Shown here: positions 8,906 through 18,663 of the stretch, one piece after another
Position numbering within the stretch: position 1 is the first letter of the stretch
Layout of the letters: the number at the start of each line of letters is the position of its first letter
NCBI GenBank assembly: GCA_902560875.1
Contig: CACENO010000010.1
Coordinates: 1-41,815 of the forward strand
Direction: 5' to 3'
Length of the DNA stretch: 41,815 bases
From: an uncultured Prochlorococcus sp.
Lineage (GTDB): Bacteria; Cyanobacteriota; Cyanobacteriia; PCC-6307; Cyanobiaceae
The notes under the pieces: generated by a model
What the model saw: only the letters and a program-made list of their open reading frames with translations
What the model was told of the DNA's origin: nothing
Databases searched by the model: none
Program-made: the position numbers and the translations under genes

Positions 8906-9660
8906 ATCAAATATCCATTGTTGGAGCAGGGCCAGGAGCCCTTGACCTTATTACCATTAGAGCTTTAGAGCGTATTAAGAAAGCGCAGGTACTTATTTGG
9001 GCAGATTCATTAATACCTCTAGAGATTACAAAATTAGCACCTAAGGATTGCGAAAGAATAAGCACAAGCTCCTTGACTCTTGAGGAAATTCTTTCTTTAA
9101 TGAAAAATAGATTTAAAGAAGGGAAAAGAATCGTACGACTTCATGATGGAGACCCTTGCTTATATGGAGCATTATCAGAGCAAATTTGTGGTTTAGCTGA
9201 AGCTGGAATCAACGTAGAAGTCGTTCCAGGATTAAGCGCGTATCAAGCAACTGCTTCTGCTTTAAAAGCCGAGCTAACTATCCCTGGACAAGTTCAAACA
9301 ATAGTACTTAGCCGAGCAGGTGGAAGAACAGGAGTGCCAGAAAAAGAACAACTAATTGACCTGGCAAGATTAGGCACATCTCTTTGTTTATATCTAAGTG
9401 CAAGACACGTCAAGGAGGTAGAAAGAACACTTCTGAACCACTATCCAGCAGATACCCCAGTTGCTATAGGTTATAGGGTTAGTTGGAAAGATGAATGGTT
9501 AAGAGTGGTTCCTCTTAGTCAAATGTCTGAGACCTCTAAGAAGCGCGGCCTTATAAGAACAACTTTATATATAATTAGCCCAGCTTTAAAGAAGAATAAA
9601 AATCGATCAAAGCTTTACAGCACAGATCATAGTCACCTTTTCAGAGCATCAAAAAACTAA
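8902..9660 (+). CDS. cobM: Precorrin-4 C11-methyltransferase
   Basis: CobM/CbiF uses SAM to methylate C-11 of precorrin-4 in corrin ring synthesis. The 252-aa protein shows the tetrapyrrole methylase motifs: [18 protein letters not shown] at the N-terminus, [12 protein letters not shown] near residue 85, [14 protein letters not shown] near 112, and [15 protein letters not shown]. The pattern VGAGPGA with DSLI is typical of the C-11 enzyme rather than CobI or CobJ. It overlaps lgt by 4 bp. Marine picocyanobacteria make a cobalamin-type cofactor de novo, and a CobT-like gene lies elsewhere in this window at 30009-31199. Confidence 0.93.
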   Translation: MNQISIVGAGPGALDLITIRALERIKKAQVLIWADSLIPLEITKLAPKDCERISTSSLTLEEILSLMKNRFKEGKRIVRLHDGDPCLYGALSEQICGLAEAGINVEVVPGLSAYQATASALKAELTIPGQVQTIVLSRAGGRTGVPEKEQLIDLARLGTSLCLYLSARHVKEVERTLLNHYPADTPVAIGYRVSWKDEWLRVVPLSQMSETSKKRGLIRTTLYIISPALKKNKNRSKLYSTDHSHLFRASKN

Positions 9661-9829
9661 AAAGAGTACAATTAAACTTTTAAACAATTGAAAATCAATA
9701 TTTCACGGATCTGTTGCTAAAAAGCTTGGAAGAAAAGGATTCAAAAAGACTTAAGCCATCCAAGAAATAGCCCTTTACAAGGCCTTAAAATAAATATGAA
9801 TACCTTTGATACATCTTGACGTGGAAGAC

Positions 9830-10537
9830 ATGCAAGATCAAATCAACATTCAAAGCTCCTCCAGGAATAGCTTAAATCCGTTGCTTGAAATTGGTAGTTT
9901 AATAAGGAAAGCAAGAGAAGAAAAAGATTTATCAGTCGAAGATTTAGCCGAAAGCCTTAGGATTGGCCAAGAGCAACTTACTGCTCTTGAAAATGGCCAA
10001 GAAGATTTATTGCCAGAAAAAGTCTTTATAAAAGCAATGATCAGAAGAGTTTCTGAGCGCTTGGGCCTTGATCTGGGCATGCTCATTAATGAGTTCCAAG
10101 CAAAAAAACTATCACCTACCAATACATTCAAAGACAGTCAGAATGAATCAAGCTTTTTCAATCTTCTAAAAGACATCCCAACTTGGGCATTTATCACCTC
10201 AATATTTGGGATCACAATATTAGGTGGTGTAATAAGATATTTAAATTCTGATCCTTATACAACTAATAAACAAAGGATACAATCTTCCAAAATATTCTCA
10301 AAAAAAGATAAGCTTTTTCGTTCCAACTATCATATAGTCACTCCAGGACAAACCTTATCGAAGATTTCCAAGTTCCATGAAATCCCAATAAAGACATTAA
10401 TTCAAATAAACGACCTAAACAACCCAGACAAACTAAAGGTAGGCATGAGACTACTCTTACATACAGAACCAATTAAAAATGCAAAAAACAAGACAATGAT
10501 TAATAACAAAAAGTTTTTCTTACGCAGGGCAAACTAA
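9830..10537 (+). CDS. RodZ-like HTH protein with C-terminal LysM domain
   Basis: The 235-aa protein has three parts. Residues of about 19-82 form a RodZ/HTH_25-type helix-turn-helix (LIRKAREEKDLSVEDLAESL, then ALENGQEDLLPEKVFIKAMI). A membrane segment follows at about 120-138 (WAFITSIFGITILGGVIRYL). The outer part ends in a LysM module at about 164-210 (YHIVTPGQTLSKISKFHEIP, LIQINDLNNPDKLKVGMRLL). RodZ links MreB to the cell-wall machine, and LysM binds N-acetylglucosamine-containing glycans, so a bridge between cytoplasm and peptidoglycan is a fair inference. The reading frame extends upstream to a TTG at 9806 and a GTG at 9821; I chose the ATG at 9830, but the start is uncertain. Confidence 0.75.
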   Translation: MQDQINIQSSSRNSLNPLLEIGSLIRKAREEKDLSVEDLAESLRIGQEQLTALENGQEDLLPEKVFIKAMIRRVSERLGLDLGMLINEFQAKKLSPTNTFKDSQNESSFFNLLKDIPTWAFITSIFGITILGGVIRYLNSDPYTTNKQRIQSSKIFSKKDKLFRSNYHIVTPGQTLSKISKFHEIPIKTLIQINDLNNPDKLKVGMRLLLHTEPIKNAKNKTMINNKKFFLRRAN

Positions 10538-10580
10538 TTTAATTTTATAGATAATGCTCTTATACAACTTAGTTTGAAAT

Positions 10581-12215
10581 TCAATCAATAATGACTTTCA
10601 TATCTAGGCCGTAAATCTCTTTCAGAATTGCTGAACAATTCATTAGGCTCCATTTCTCCAGACTAAGTTCCCTAGGGGTTTCAGACTTTAGTTCAAAAGT
10701 AATTTCGGAAGAACTTATTTCAATACCTATTGAATCAACTAAGGGCTTAGGACGGCGATCAATTGATGTTGCCAAACGAAGAATCAATGACATCTCAGAA
10801 ACTAACTTTCTTTGCTCTTTAGTTGATAAAATTTGCCAGCATTCATGACGCTTTTTAGGAAGACTTCTCCGGTGATACCTTGCTATTGATGCAACCATTA
10901 AATGCTCTGAATTTGAATACCCTAGTAACTCTCCATGCCTAATTAAATACCAAGAATGCTTGTGATAAGCATTCAGGTTAATGTGTTGTCCACAAGCATG
11001 AAGCATCGCTGCAGCCCATAGAAGTTCTCGCCCACTGCCTCGGTCAAAATGTAATGTCCCAAAAGTATTGTCATAAAGAGATAATGAATGCCTCGCAACT
11101 CTTTCTGCTCTCAAACGATTCACACCAAATCGCTGAGCCTGATGAAAAACAGTTCTCTCCCTAATACTACTTTGAAATGCAAACCGATCTTTCAAAAGTC
11201 CTTTTCTAAGCATCCAATCGAAAATCAATCCCTCACGAAGTGCTCGTTCACTAAGAACCAATTCATCTACAGCCATCATGTGAATTATTTTCTGCAGAAT
11301 CAAAGCGCCAGGAAGGATGATTTCTGCTCTCCTATCACTTATTGAAGGAAGTTTTTTCCTCTGATCAGGAGTTAACTTCACTAGCTTTGAAATCAATTGA
11401 TCAAGCTTCTGCCTAGAAAACTTATAGCCGTGCAACTTCAAAGGAGATTCATCATCTTCAAATGCTGCTAATGCTCCAATAGCCAAAGCGGTGCCACTAG
11501 TTGCCACTATGATTGGCTTTTCACCTTTCCTTAATCGACTACAAATTTTGTCCACAGCTGGCTCAAGAGAACCCTGAATAAAAGTCTTTAAGAATTCAAG
11601 TCTTGAAGTTGCTAATGGTTCATTTTTAATAAAATCACTCTGTAAACGAACTGCGCCTACTCGAGTACTCGTTAGTGCTAATGCATCTCGTCCATCAGCA
11701 AGTATTAGTTCAGTAGACCCTCCTCCAATATCTACCAATACATGAGGCCTCTCACCGAATGACATTCCAGATAAAACCCCCAAATAAATCAACCTCGCTT
11801 CTTCCGCTCCACTGATTAGATCAACATCCAATCCAATTTTTTCCTTTATGTGATTTAAAAAATCACGACCATTAGGAGCTTCTCTAACAGCACTAGTCGC
11901 CGCTATAACCAATTGCTCAACATTATGACTTTCAGCAAGATCCTTAAATCTCCCCAGAGTTTCACAAACTCGATCAATTGCAATCCCTGTTAAGGCACCA
12001 GAGTCAGGATCTCTTTCTCCTAGGCGTGTCGTCGATTTTTCTGCCAGATCAACACTAAAGGTATGCAAGACAGGGTCAATTGATGCCACTAATAAATGTG
12101 TTGAATTAGTCCCTATATCAATTGCTGCTACATGCCGAAGGACTGAACCTGTTGTAGGAAAAAAAATCTTTTCAGAATCTTTTTGAGGAGAAAAGGCTGG
12201 CTCACGACCTGGCAT
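10581..12215 (-). CDS. ppx: Ppx/GppA family exopolyphosphatase
   Basis: The family hydrolyses terminal phosphate from polyphosphate or from pppGpp. The 544-aa protein has the ASKHA phosphate-1 motif AAIDIGTNSTHLLVA near residue 30, IAATSAVREAPNG near 105, and the second phosphate loop VDIGGGSTELIL near 155. A C-terminal HD-like helical domain begins around 345 (LWAAAMLHACGQHINLNAYH, then ARYHRRSLPKKRH), as in full-length Ppx. An in-frame TTG at 12230 adds five residues; the ATG at 12215 is preferred. It is divergent from the ubiA gene. I cannot separate Ppx from GppA activity by eye, but the length with the C-terminal domain fits Ppx. Confidence 0.9.
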   Translation of the reverse strand: MPGREPAFSPQKDSEKIFFPTTGSVLRHVAAIDIGTNSTHLLVASIDPVLHTFSVDLAEKSTTRLGERDPDSGALTGIAIDRVCETLGRFKDLAESHNVEQLVIAATSAVREAPNGRDFLNHIKEKIGLDVDLISGAEEARLIYLGVLSGMSFGERPHVLVDIGGGSTELILADGRDALALTSTRVGAVRLQSDFIKNEPLATSRLEFLKTFIQGSLEPAVDKICSRLRKGEKPIIVATSGTALAIGALAAFEDDESPLKLHGYKFSRQKLDQLISKLVKLTPDQRKKLPSISDRRAEIILPGALILQKIIHMMAVDELVLSERALREGLIFDWMLRKGLLKDRFAFQSSIRERTVFHQAQRFGVNRLRAERVARHSLSLYDNTFGTLHFDRGSGRELLWAAAMLHACGQHINLNAYHKHSWYLIRHGELLGYSNSEHLMVASIARYHRRSLPKKRHECWQILSTKEQRKLVSEMSLILRLATSIDRRPKPLVDSIGIEISSSEITFELKSETPRELSLEKWSLMNCSAILKEIYGLDMKVIID

Positions 12216-12308
12216 GTCTAATAGAGCCAATTAACTAATTTACTTACTCTGCCATTCTTTATCCAAACTTGAGAAGGTCCGTCTAATCTTTCATAAATAG
12301 AGGTTTAA

Positions 12309-13199
12309 GTGAGAATCAGTACCATCTTCAAATCATTACATCATTGGGCGCTATTGCTTCGCTGGAACAAACCCAGCGGAAGACTGATTTTGCTCATTCC
12401 TGCTGGATGGTCACTATGGATGGCACCGAGTGCTCCTCCATCGGGAAGGCTGATTACATTAATAATTGCAGGTGGAATAGCTATAAGTGGTGCTGGTTGT
12501 ATAGCTAACGATCTTTGGGACAGGCATATCGACAAACAAGTTACGCGGACAAACCAACGTCCATTAGCGAAGGGGACTGTTCAAATTGCGACAGCTTGGA
12601 AGTTGCTTGTTGCAATGTTGTGCATAAGTTTGTTAACAGTGATGTCTCTTCCTGAATCAAGTAAAAATATTTGTTTAGCTATCTCAATTTTTGCTTTACC
12701 ATTAATTTTAATTTATCCAACTGCCAAAAGATGGTTTGCGTATCCCCAAGCTTTACTTTCCATTTGTTGGGGGTTTGCAGTCTTAATACCTTGGGCCGCA
12801 AGTGAGTCGTCAATCAATGGTGGGCTCCCTTTGCTTTTGTGTTGGGGGGCGACTTTAACTTGGACATTTGGTTTTGACACTGTATATGCCATGGCAGATA
12901 GCAATGATGACAAGAAACTTGGACTTAAGAGCAGTGTCTTAAGCCTTGGAGAGAACGCTATAAAAACAGTTACTTCTAGTTATCTACTCACAGCTATTTT
13001 TATAGGCAGTGGTGCTTACTTTGCACAGATTGGATTATTATTTTGGCCATTTTGGTTGTTAGCATCAATAGGAATGCAAAGAGAAATCTTCATACTCAAA
13101 AATTCAAATCTACAAATGTCAATATTTGGTAGACATTTCAAGAATCAAGTATTCATGGGAGGGCTCATCCTTCTCGGATTAGTCCTAGGCAAAATCTGA
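12309..13199 (+). CDS. ubiA: UbiA-family 4-hydroxybenzoate polyprenyltransferase
   Basis: UbiA enzymes attach an isoprenoid chain to 4-hydroxybenzoate; in cyanobacteria this is the first prenylation step towards plastoquinone. The 296-aa integral membrane protein carries both Asp-rich motifs, NDLWDRHIDKQVTRTNQRPL at about residues 69-88 and DTVYAMADSNDDKKLGLKS at about 195-213, and several hydrophobic helices between and after them. The start is a GTG at 12309; the protein begins MRISTIFKSLHHWALLLRW, and the conserved RWNKPSG block lies at about residue 18, so this start is right or nearly right. The LD-carboxypeptidase gene follows 5 bp later, probably on the same transcript. Confidence 0.9.
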   Translation: MRISTIFKSLHHWALLLRWNKPSGRLILLIPAGWSLWMAPSAPPSGRLITLIIAGGIAISGAGCIANDLWDRHIDKQVTRTNQRPLAKGTVQIATAWKLLVAMLCISLLTVMSLPESSKNICLAISIFALPLILIYPTAKRWFAYPQALLSICWGFAVLIPWAASESSINGGLPLLLCWGATLTWTFGFDTVYAMADSNDDKKLGLKSSVLSLGENAIKTVTSSYLLTAIFIGSGAYFAQIGLLFWPFWLLASIGMQREIFILKNSNLQMSIFGRHFKNQVFMGGLILLGLVLGKI

Positions 13200-13204
13200 C
13201 AAAG

Positions 13205-14107
13205 ATGGTTCATCTCCTTCCAAGAACCACTGTAAAACCACTCCAGGCAGGAGATGAGATCAACATAGTTGCCGCAAGTTCAGCAATAACTGACGAAAAT
13301 TCATTATTAGAAGGTCTATCAATTCTTGAAGGTTGGGGGTTGTCTTGCAGGTACAGATCCGTAAGCAAAAATAATTGGGGATATTTAGCAGAAAAAGATT
13401 CTGTTCGTTTTAGAAGTCTTCATCCAAAAAATCCTGCACCTTTGCTTGCTTTCGCGCGAGGAGGATGGGGAGCCGCTCGATTGCTAGAACGCTCCCAACC
13501 ATGGAGACCAGGATGGCTTCTTGGTTTCTCTGATGTTACATCGCTTTTACTTGCAAGACTTGCAGCAGGATTTGATGGAGGAATCCACGGACCTTTATTA
13601 ACTTCTCTAGCCAGTGAGCCTAAGTGGAGCCAAAAAAGACTCAAATCACTTTTGTTTACCAAATCCGTTCCTGATCTATTTGGAACACCATGGCAGAATG
13701 GAGTAGGGAATGGTCCTTTAGTTGTCGCAAACCTTACAGTTGCATCACATCTCCTAGGTAGTAGTCATATTCCTAATTTGGAAGGAACAATTCTGATTTT
13801 TGAGGATATTGGTGAATCCCCATATCGCATAGATCGAATGCTCACACAATGGCGCCTAGCAGGAATTCTGCAGAAACTAGTGGGGTTGGGATTCGGTTCT
13901 TTTAATGAATGCAATGCGCCAAAAGAAGTTCCACTTAACAAGACCTTCCAAATTGAAGAAGTCTTGAAGGAACGAACTTTAGATTTAAATATTCCAGTAG
14001 TTGGCAACTTACCAATTGGTCATTGCTGTGGCAATGCTGCATTGCCATTAGGGCAAACAGCAATCTTGAACGGTGGGACTGGTTCTTTAAGTGTAATCAC
14101 CTCCTAG
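13205..14107 (+). CDS. LD-carboxypeptidase, peptidase family S66
   Basis: The S66 family cleaves the L,D bond of murein tetrapeptides in peptidoglycan recycling or trimming. The 300-aa protein has a Ser-Glu-His triad: S109 in [15 protein letters not shown]200 in [17 protein letters not shown], and H273 in [16 protein letters not shown]. The start ATG at 13205 begins with [20 protein letters not shown], the usual N-terminal strand. No signal peptide is visible, which fits a cytosolic recycling enzyme. It follows ubiA by 5 bp, and its last 11 bases overlap ispD tail to tail. It could also belong to the microcin-immunity (MccF) side of the family; nothing nearby supports that. Confidence 0.88.
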   Translation: MVHLLPRTTVKPLQAGDEINIVAASSAITDENSLLEGLSILEGWGLSCRYRSVSKNNWGYLAEKDSVRFRSLHPKNPAPLLAFARGGWGAARLLERSQPWRPGWLLGFSDVTSLLLARLAAGFDGGIHGPLLTSLASEPKWSQKRLKSLLFTKSVPDLFGTPWQNGVGNGPLVVANLTVASHLLGSSHIPNLEGTILIFEDIGESPYRIDRMLTQWRLAGILQKLVGLGFGSFNECNAPKEVPLNKTFQIEEVLKERTLDLNIPVVGNLPIGHCCGNAALPLGQTAILNGGTGSLSVITS

Positions 14108-14768
14108 AAAGGATGGCTTCAGCAACAATCAAATCAAAAGGAGTAGTAACCTTGATGTTTGAGGGGGCAGACTCCAACACCCTGACAGGCCATCCAAGAC
14201 GTTCATAGAGCGAAGCATCATCAGTAACAGCCCAACCATTTTTTAAAGCCTGTGCGTGGCCCTCTTTCAATTCAGAGACTATGAAACCTTGAGGAGTTTG
14301 AGCAGCCCAAAGTTGTGAGCGCTCAGGAGTATCAATAATGAACCCTTTATTATCAACTCTCTTAACTGTGTCTATCAAAGGGGTAGCAGCAATAACCGCA
14401 TTTCCACTAGCAACAACCTCTGCACACCTATTGATAAGCATTGGCTCGACTAAGCAGCGGGCACCATCATGAATAAGGATATGTTTCGCATTAGGAGGCA
14501 AAGAAGCCAACCCCAATTGAACAGATTCTTGCCTGGTATTACCACCATTAATCCATTTCACTGGCTTGGGGAAATCTGCAGTCAATTTAGTAACAGAAGA
14601 CTTATCAAAAGGCTGTCCAACAATCCCAACCCATTCAATGGAATCTGCAGCTGACACCGCGTCTAATGTCCAGGCCAAGACCGGGCGCCCCGCCAGCTGC
14701 AACAAAAGCTTGTTACAACTGGCGCCCATTCGACTTCCACTTCCAGCAGCAGCAATCAAAAGATGCAC
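14097..14768 (-). CDS. ispD: 2-C-methyl-D-erythritol 4-phosphate cytidylyltransferase
   Basis: IspD makes CDP-methylerythritol from MEP and CTP in the plastidic-type isoprenoid pathway. The protein has the nucleotide-binding [20 protein letters not shown] at its N-terminus, [14 protein letters not shown] near residue 105, [12 protein letters not shown], and the C-terminal [12 protein letters not shown] with [15 protein letters not shown]. The reading frame could begin at a TTG at 14774, but an AAGGAG Shine-Dalgarno (bases 14780-14775) abuts that codon, while it sits 6 bases from the GTG at 14768. I therefore take the GTG, giving 223 aa. The 3' end overlaps the LD-carboxypeptidase gene by 11 bp. 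Confidence 0.94.
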   Translation of the reverse strand: MHLLIAAAGSGSRMGASCNKLLLQLAGRPVLAWTLDAVSAADSIEWVGIVGQPFDKSSVTKLTADFPKPVKWINGGNTRQESVQLGLASLPPNAKHILIHDGARCLVEPMLINRCAEVVASGNAVIAATPLIDTVKRVDNKGFIIDTPERSQLWAAQTPQGFIVSELKEGHAQALKNGWAVTDDASLYERLGWPVRVLESAPSNIKVTTPFDLIVAEAILSRR

Positions 14769-14774
14769 AATCAA

Positions 14775-14780
14775 CTCCTT
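14775..14780 (-). promoter_or_regulatory. Shine-Dalgarno that decides the ispD start
   Basis: On the minus strand these bases read AAGGAG. They leave 6 bases before the GTG at 14768 and none before the competing TTG at 14774, so translation should begin at the GTG. Confidence 0.7.
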
Positions 14781-15003
14781 TTAAATACAAAGTTACACAT
14801 GCCTGACAAAATCATCACAAACGAAAAATTATAAGAATGATTTTTTAGCTTTGTTCAACTACACTCCGTACAACTTAAGCATGCCTCCCAAAGCAATAGA
14901 GAATATGGCCTTTAAACTGTTTAATAGCTTAAAAGAATCACTTCTACTTCCTAATAAAATTTAGGTAGCAATTACTATCATCTAAGGGCGCATAGTGTCA
15001 AAC

Positions 15004-15033
15004 TAGTGAGCCTCAAAGTAGTGTGCCTCAAAG
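15004..15033. repeat. Tandem 15-bp direct repeat, two copies
   Basis: The units TAGTGAGCCTCAAAG and TAGTGTGCCTCAAAG are adjacent and differ at one base. They lie about 185 bp before the fabG start. They could be paired protein-binding sites or the product of a small duplication. Confidence 0.75.
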
Positions 15034-15220
15034 AATAAAACTAAATATAATTAATTTTCTTTCAAATCTAATAATAAAAGCACTTACTTATTTAAGTAAA
15101 GATATGCAAAACTCAAGATTTTTCTTTATGAGAGAGCATTTCTTCAAAGAGCAACAATTAAAACGTTTTGACCAGCAGTCACTATTACTTACAATTCACC
15201 AATTCGCTTTCAAGAAATGA
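15023..15220 (+). CDS. Doubtful 65-aa open frame upstream of fabG
   Basis: A frame opens with a GTG inside the second 15-bp repeat and stops with TGA overlapping the fabG ATG (ATGA). The product is basic and rich in Phe, Leu and Gln, matching nothing I recognise. No Shine-Dalgarno is visible before the GTG. The 4-bp overlap is the only argument for a real, coupled gene; chance is at least as likely in AT-rich sequence. Confidence 0.2.
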   Translation: MPQRIKLNIINFLSNLIIKALTYLSKDMQNSRFFFMREHFFKEQQLKRFDQQSLLLTIHQFAFKK

Positions 15221-15969
15221 ATTCAACTAATATTTTCTCGAATCAAACCGCGTTGATTACAGGAGCCAGTAGGGGTATTGGGAAGTCCATAGCTTTGCAA
15301 CTAGCACAAACAGGCTTGGAAGTTGTTGTCAACTACTCTAATTCTCAGGAGAAAGCTGAAGAAGTTGTACAAACAATCAAGGGCGCTGGAGGGAAAGCTT
15401 ATTCAGTTCAAGCAAACGTTTCAGACGAATCAGAAGTCGATAGGCTAATAAAAACCATAACTAGCCAAAGTGGCAAAGTTGATATTTTGGTCAATAACGC
15501 AGGGATAACGAAAGATGGGCTTTTAATGCGAATGAAAACAGAAGATTGGCAATCAGTAATCGATCTCAATTTAAGTGGTGTTTTTCTTTGTACAAGAGCC
15601 ATCTCGAGACTAATGCTTAAACAAAAAAGTGGGCGGATAGTCAATATCACCTCTGTTGTAGGCCTAATGGGCAATGCTGGTCAAGGAAATTACGCTGCAG
15701 CCAAAGCAGGTGTTATTGGCTTAACCAAAAGTACTGCCAAAGAATTTGCTAGTAGAGGTATCACAGTTAATGCCGTAGCACCAGGCTTTATAACCACTGA
15801 CATGACAAAAGATCTTGATGCTCAAAACATTTTGGCGGCTATTCCATTAGGTTGCTTTGGAACACCGGAACAAGTGGCTGGGGCCGTTAAATTCTTAGCT
15901 ACAGACCCTGCTGCCGCTTATATCACTGGCCAAGTAATACAAGTTGATGGTGGGATGGTAATGAGTTAA
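15217..15969 (+). CDS. fabG: 3-oxoacyl-[acyl-carrier-protein] reductase
   Basis: FabG reduces 3-oxoacyl-ACP with NADPH in fatty-acid elongation. The 250-aa short-chain dehydrogenase shows the cofactor loop TGASRGIG at residues 15-22, NNAG at 93-96, and the catalytic set N118, S146, Y159 and K163 (ITSVVGLMGNAGQGNYAAAK). The C-terminus, ITGQVIQVDGGMVMS, is typical of FabG rather than other SDRs. The ATG at 15217 overlaps the stop of a doubtful upstream frame. The next gene on this strand, groEL, starts 328 bp later, so fabG appears to be transcribed alone. Confidence 0.95.
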   Translation: MNSTNIFSNQTALITGASRGIGKSIALQLAQTGLEVVVNYSNSQEKAEEVVQTIKGAGGKAYSVQANVSDESEVDRLIKTITSQSGKVDILVNNAGITKDGLLMRMKTEDWQSVIDLNLSGVFLCTRAISRLMLKQKSGRIVNITSVVGLMGNAGQGNYAAAKAGVIGLTKSTAKEFASRGITVNAVAPGFITTDMTKDLDAQNILAAIPLGCFGTPEQVAGAVKFLATDPAAAYITGQVIQVDGGMVMS

Positions 15970-15990
15970 GAGTCATAGTTATTTCCCTTT

Positions 15991-16167
15991 TTAAGACTCC
16001 AAAGGTTGTCCCAATTCGTCCCGTAACCTTCTAATACGTTGCAACAACTTCAGTCGCCTACTTCTAGCAGTAAGAGTAAGAAAAAAACGTAGCGGAAAAT
16101 AAACCAATGTCATAGTTCCAGCCAACCCCGCCATCAAAACAAAAAATAACGTCCCTGAATCGCTCAT
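15991..16167 (-). CDS. Small membrane protein with basic tail
   Basis: The minus strand encodes a 58-aa protein, MSDSGTLFFVLMAGLAGTMT at the start and RRLRDELGQPLES at the end. Residues 6-32 form one long hydrophobic stretch with a PLRFF turn, and residues 33-51 are a strongly basic helix (ARSRRLKLLQRIRRLRDE). I do not recognise a named family. The composition looks like a real coding sequence and resembles small conserved picocyanobacterial proteins. It is convergent with fabG (21-bp gap) and divergent from groEL. A terminator-like hairpin sits 27 bp before its start, on its own strand, so it may be attenuated. Confidence 0.65.
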   Translation of the reverse strand: MSDSGTLFFVLMAGLAGTMTLVYFPLRFFLTLTARSRRLKLLQRIRRLRDELGQPLES

Positions 16168-16193
16168 CTTTAGACCATAATCTATCTCTAAAC

Positions 16194-16246
16194 AAAAAAA
16201 AGGGGTAAGGAAAGAGTTAGCATTCGGCTTTCCCCACTTATACCCC
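16194..16246 (-). terminator. Hairpin plus U-run in the leader of the 58-aa gene
   Basis: GGGGTA (16202-16207) pairs with TACCCC (16241-16246), and GGAAAG (16209-16214) with CTTTCC (16228-16233), with a bulge on the right side. Directly left of the stem are eight A (16194-16201), which become eight U in minus-strand RNA, so this looks like a factor-independent terminator facing the 58-aa gene. In plus-strand RNA the same stem lies about 50 bases before the groEL ATG. Confidence 0.5.
16222..16237 (+). promoter_or_regulatory. K-box-like element upstream of groEL
   Basis: The bases ATTCGG-CTTT-CCCCAC match the K-box reported upstream of cyanobacterial groE genes (GTTCGG-NNAN-CCNNAC, from memory) at 9 of 11 fixed positions. 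The site is 60 bp before the groEL start. No CIRCE inverted repeat is present. It overlaps the hairpin, so its conservation could reflect either element. Confidence 0.35.
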
Positions 16247-16279
16247 CTCCCAAGAAGTAAGCCTCATATGGGAGATTAA

Positions 16280-17971
<1,692 letters not shown>

Positions 17972-18114
17972 TTTCATTAATTCCATCATTTCTTACATGT
18001 AATATTAGAATTTAAAACTAACAAAAAATATTATCTAATTCATGATTAAATTAGATTAAAGAAATTTCCAAAGAAGTTAACATTTTAATTGAGAGTATAT
18101 AAAGAAGATATCAA

Positions 18115-18663
18115 TCAAGATGCTTTTGGTATTTCTTTGTCAAAATCAGGAAGCCATCTACGAAAACGCTTTAGAGTTGGTCTTGGAGGAGGGGGGAACC
18201 CTGAAAGATCAACAGAAGTCTTAACTTCAACATCTTCAATTTTATTTGTAACGCTGACCTGATTAATAATATTAGTTGATTCTCTAAAGTTTGTATTAGG
18301 AAGGGCTTCAGAGGTGGTAATTGAATTATCCTTATCTTTTTTAATAGGACAAGTTTCTTCCTCCATAGAACTATCTTTCTTAACTGTTAGATCTGATAGT
18401 TTTGTATTGCGTTCAATACTTTCTTCTGAGATTTTAGGCTTCTGGGAAAGGTCCCTTTCATAGAGCAATTCTAAATCTGATAAATTCTGATTTTGCAAGT
18501 TCTCAGGCAAAGTTTCTACACCATAACGATGTGCCCATTGAGTCTGTAGAAAGAAAAGCTTTTCTAGAGACTTTAAGTCCAAGGCTTCGACAATTTGTTG
18601 CTTAAGCAGTTCCTGCCGAGAGAGGAATACTGCTGAAAAAGTTTTTTTCACGGAATCAAGCAA
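18115..18663 (-). CDS. Uncharacterised protein following an ABC exporter
   Basis: The product of up to 182 aa is not one I recognise. Its first 60 residues are helical and ordered-looking (RQELLKQQIVEALDLKSLEK, then FLQTQWAHRYGVETLPENL). The middle is acidic, Ser/Thr-rich and probably disordered, and the end is Pro-rich then basic (GFPPPPRPTLKRFRRWLPDF). There is no signal peptide or membrane helix. The frame opens with TTG at 18663, overlapping the permease gene by 8 bp; a GTG at 18651 is an alternative start. Position suggests it is the last gene of the ctaA-ctaB-ABC unit and may be an accessory factor of the exporter, but that is inference only. Confidence 0.65.
   Translation of the reverse strand: MLDSVKKTFSAVFLSRQELLKQQIVEALDLKSLEKLFFLQTQWAHRYGVETLPENLQNQNLSDLELLYERDLSQKPKISEESIERNTKLSDLTVKKDSSMEEETCPIKKDKDNSITTSEALPNTNFRESTNIINQVSVTNKIEDVEVKTSVDLSGFPPPPRPTLKRFRRWLPDFDKEIPKAS

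Larger units (their letters stand above)
14775..15216. other. 442-bp stretch with no confident gene
   Basis: Between the divergent ispD and fabG genes lies an AT-rich stretch, long for this compact genome. It holds a tandem pair of 15-bp units (15004-15033) and a related string, TGCCTCCCAAAG, near 14882. Its right part has a 65-codon open frame. I see no tRNA-like cloverleaf and no GTTCRAATC T-loop. It must contain the promoters of both flanking genes. A small RNA cannot be excluded. Confidence 0.5.

Noticed and set aside
16202-16246. CIRCE operator upstream of groEL
   Set aside because: TTAGCATTC resembles one half-site, but no matching GAGTGCTAA half follows at the required spacing.
18033-18056. 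Terminator after groEL (ATCTAATT / AATTAGAT arms)
   Set aside because: The stem is entirely A and T with no T run, so it is more likely a chance inverted repeat in AT-rich DNA.
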